NCBI GenBank assembly: GCA_005793025.1 | Contig: SXQI01000001.1 | Span: forward strand, 1-7,132 | Length of the DNA stretch: 7,132 nt | Direction: 5' to 3' | DNA from: Verrucomicrobiales bacterium | Lineage (GTDB): Bacteria > Verrucomicrobiota > Verrucomicrobiia > Limisphaerales > SXQI01 | Shown: one piece after another, positions 6,755-7,132 of the stretch | Layout of the letters: the number at the start of each line of letters is the position of its first letter | Numbering within the stretch: the first letter of the stretch is position 1 | Translations under genes and position numbers: made by a program | Notes under the pieces: generated by a model | Seen by the model: only the letters and a program-made list of their open reading frames with translations | What the model was told of the DNA's origin: nothing | Database searches by the model: none

Positions 6755-7132
6755 CTAAAGTCTCAAAAGATTTCGGATTGCAGCCGTGATGCTGCCCGCA
6801 GTCGGTCGATGGGCTGCCCAAAGATTCGGGTGATACGGAATCGGCGTATCCTTGGCATTGAGCCGTTGCGGAGGTGCGTCAAGCAATCCAAACCCTTCCG
6901 TCGCGATTCGGGCGACCACTTCGGCTGTTACCCCACCCCACGGAAATGCTTCCCCCACGACCAACACCCGGCCCGTCCTCGCTACCGAGGCAATAATAGT
7001 ATCCGTATCGATCGGTTTCACGGTTCGCAGGTCCACCACCTCCACTTCCGTTCCCTCCCCTGCCAATTCCTCTGCAGCCGCGAGTGCCTCATGCACCATC
7101 GCGCTATAAGCGACCACCGTCACATCCCGACC
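6755..7132 (-). CDS. 2-oxo acid dehydrogenase E1 component, beta subunit (C-terminal part)
   Basis: The last 125 residues of a thiamine-diphosphate-dependent E1 beta subunit; the frame is open to the right edge, so the gene begins outside the window. E1 decarboxylates a 2-oxo acid and reductively acylates the lipoyl arm of E2. The visible segment is the transketolase C-terminal domain: it opens with GRDVTVVAYS, continues with VVDLRTVKPIDTDTI, the GEAFPWGG segment and TAEVVARI, and ends with DTPIPYHPNLWAAHRPT and a helical tail. The internal GTG at 7121-7123 is not a start, since the family pattern continues upstream of it. The stop is TAG at 6755-6757, with E2 starting 16 bases later on the same strand, the usual E1 beta-E2 order. 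The HPNLWAAHRPT tail looks more like E1 beta proteins annotated as 2-oxoisovalerate or generic 2-oxo acid dehydrogenases than a classical pyruvate enzyme, but that is a weak impression. Confidence 0.92.
   Translation of the reverse strand, partial: GRDVTVVAYSAMVHEALAAAEELAGEGTEVEVVDLRTVKPIDTDTIIASVARTGRVLVVGEAFPWGGVTAEVVARIATEGFGLLDAPPQRLNAKDTPIPYHPNLWAAHRPTAGSITAAIRNLLRL

Noticed and set aside
1..7132. Search for mobile elements, direct repeats, tRNA genes, CRISPR arrays or defence genes
   Set aside because: By eye there are no repeat-spacer patterns, terminal inverted repeats, transposase or integrase motifs or tRNA-like folds; genes cover nearly the whole window and each main one has a housekeeping or envelope assignment.

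Overview
The window comes from a bacterial chromosome, most likely the Verrucomicrobia or a close relative in the Planctomycetes-Verrucomicrobia-Chlamydiae (PVC) superphylum. The main evidence is the first gene, a large exported protein with HEAT-like repeats followed by a PVC-type c-haem domain, an architecture expanded in that group. The assignment is inferred from protein character, not from a search. Base composition looks even, at about half G+C. I see no transfer signs, insertion sequences, RNA genes or CRISPR repeats.

Layout: bases 1-5514 hold six co-directional plus-strand genes. They are (1) the 3' part of a PVC-type cytochrome-like protein; (2) a small lipoprotein of unknown function; (3) ruvC, the Holliday-junction resolvase; (4) ruvA, the junction-binding subunit of the RuvAB branch-migration motor; (5) a DUF374-type lysophospholipid acyltransferase family protein; and (6) an exported, two-HKD phospholipase D/cardiolipin synthase-like enzyme. 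Genes 2 to 5 are separated by only 3, 5 and 4 bases, so they are very probably one transcript. Gene 1 precedes gene 2 by 26 bases and gene 6 follows gene 5 by 55 bases. Both could belong to the same unit.

Bases 5533-7132 carry a separate, convergent minus-strand unit encoding a 2-oxo acid dehydrogenase complex: the C-terminal part of the E1 beta subunit, then 16 bases later a complete E2 lipoamide acyltransferase. The rest of E1 beta, and probably E1 alpha, lie beyond the right edge. The two units end tail to tail 18 bases apart.

Functionally, RuvA and RuvC are partners in recombinational repair, and ruvB is not in the window. The two genes after them suggest phospholipid or envelope work, and E1/E2 is central carbon or branched-chain metabolism. 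The window reads mainly as core-genome content. The points most worth checking are an obligatory N-terminal extension on RuvC, non-ATG starts with weak or absent Shine-Dalgarno sequences through the ruv cluster, the uncharacterised lipoprotein abutting ruvC, and the ruvCA-lipid-enzyme arrangement. I did not find convincing evidence of an undescribed system.
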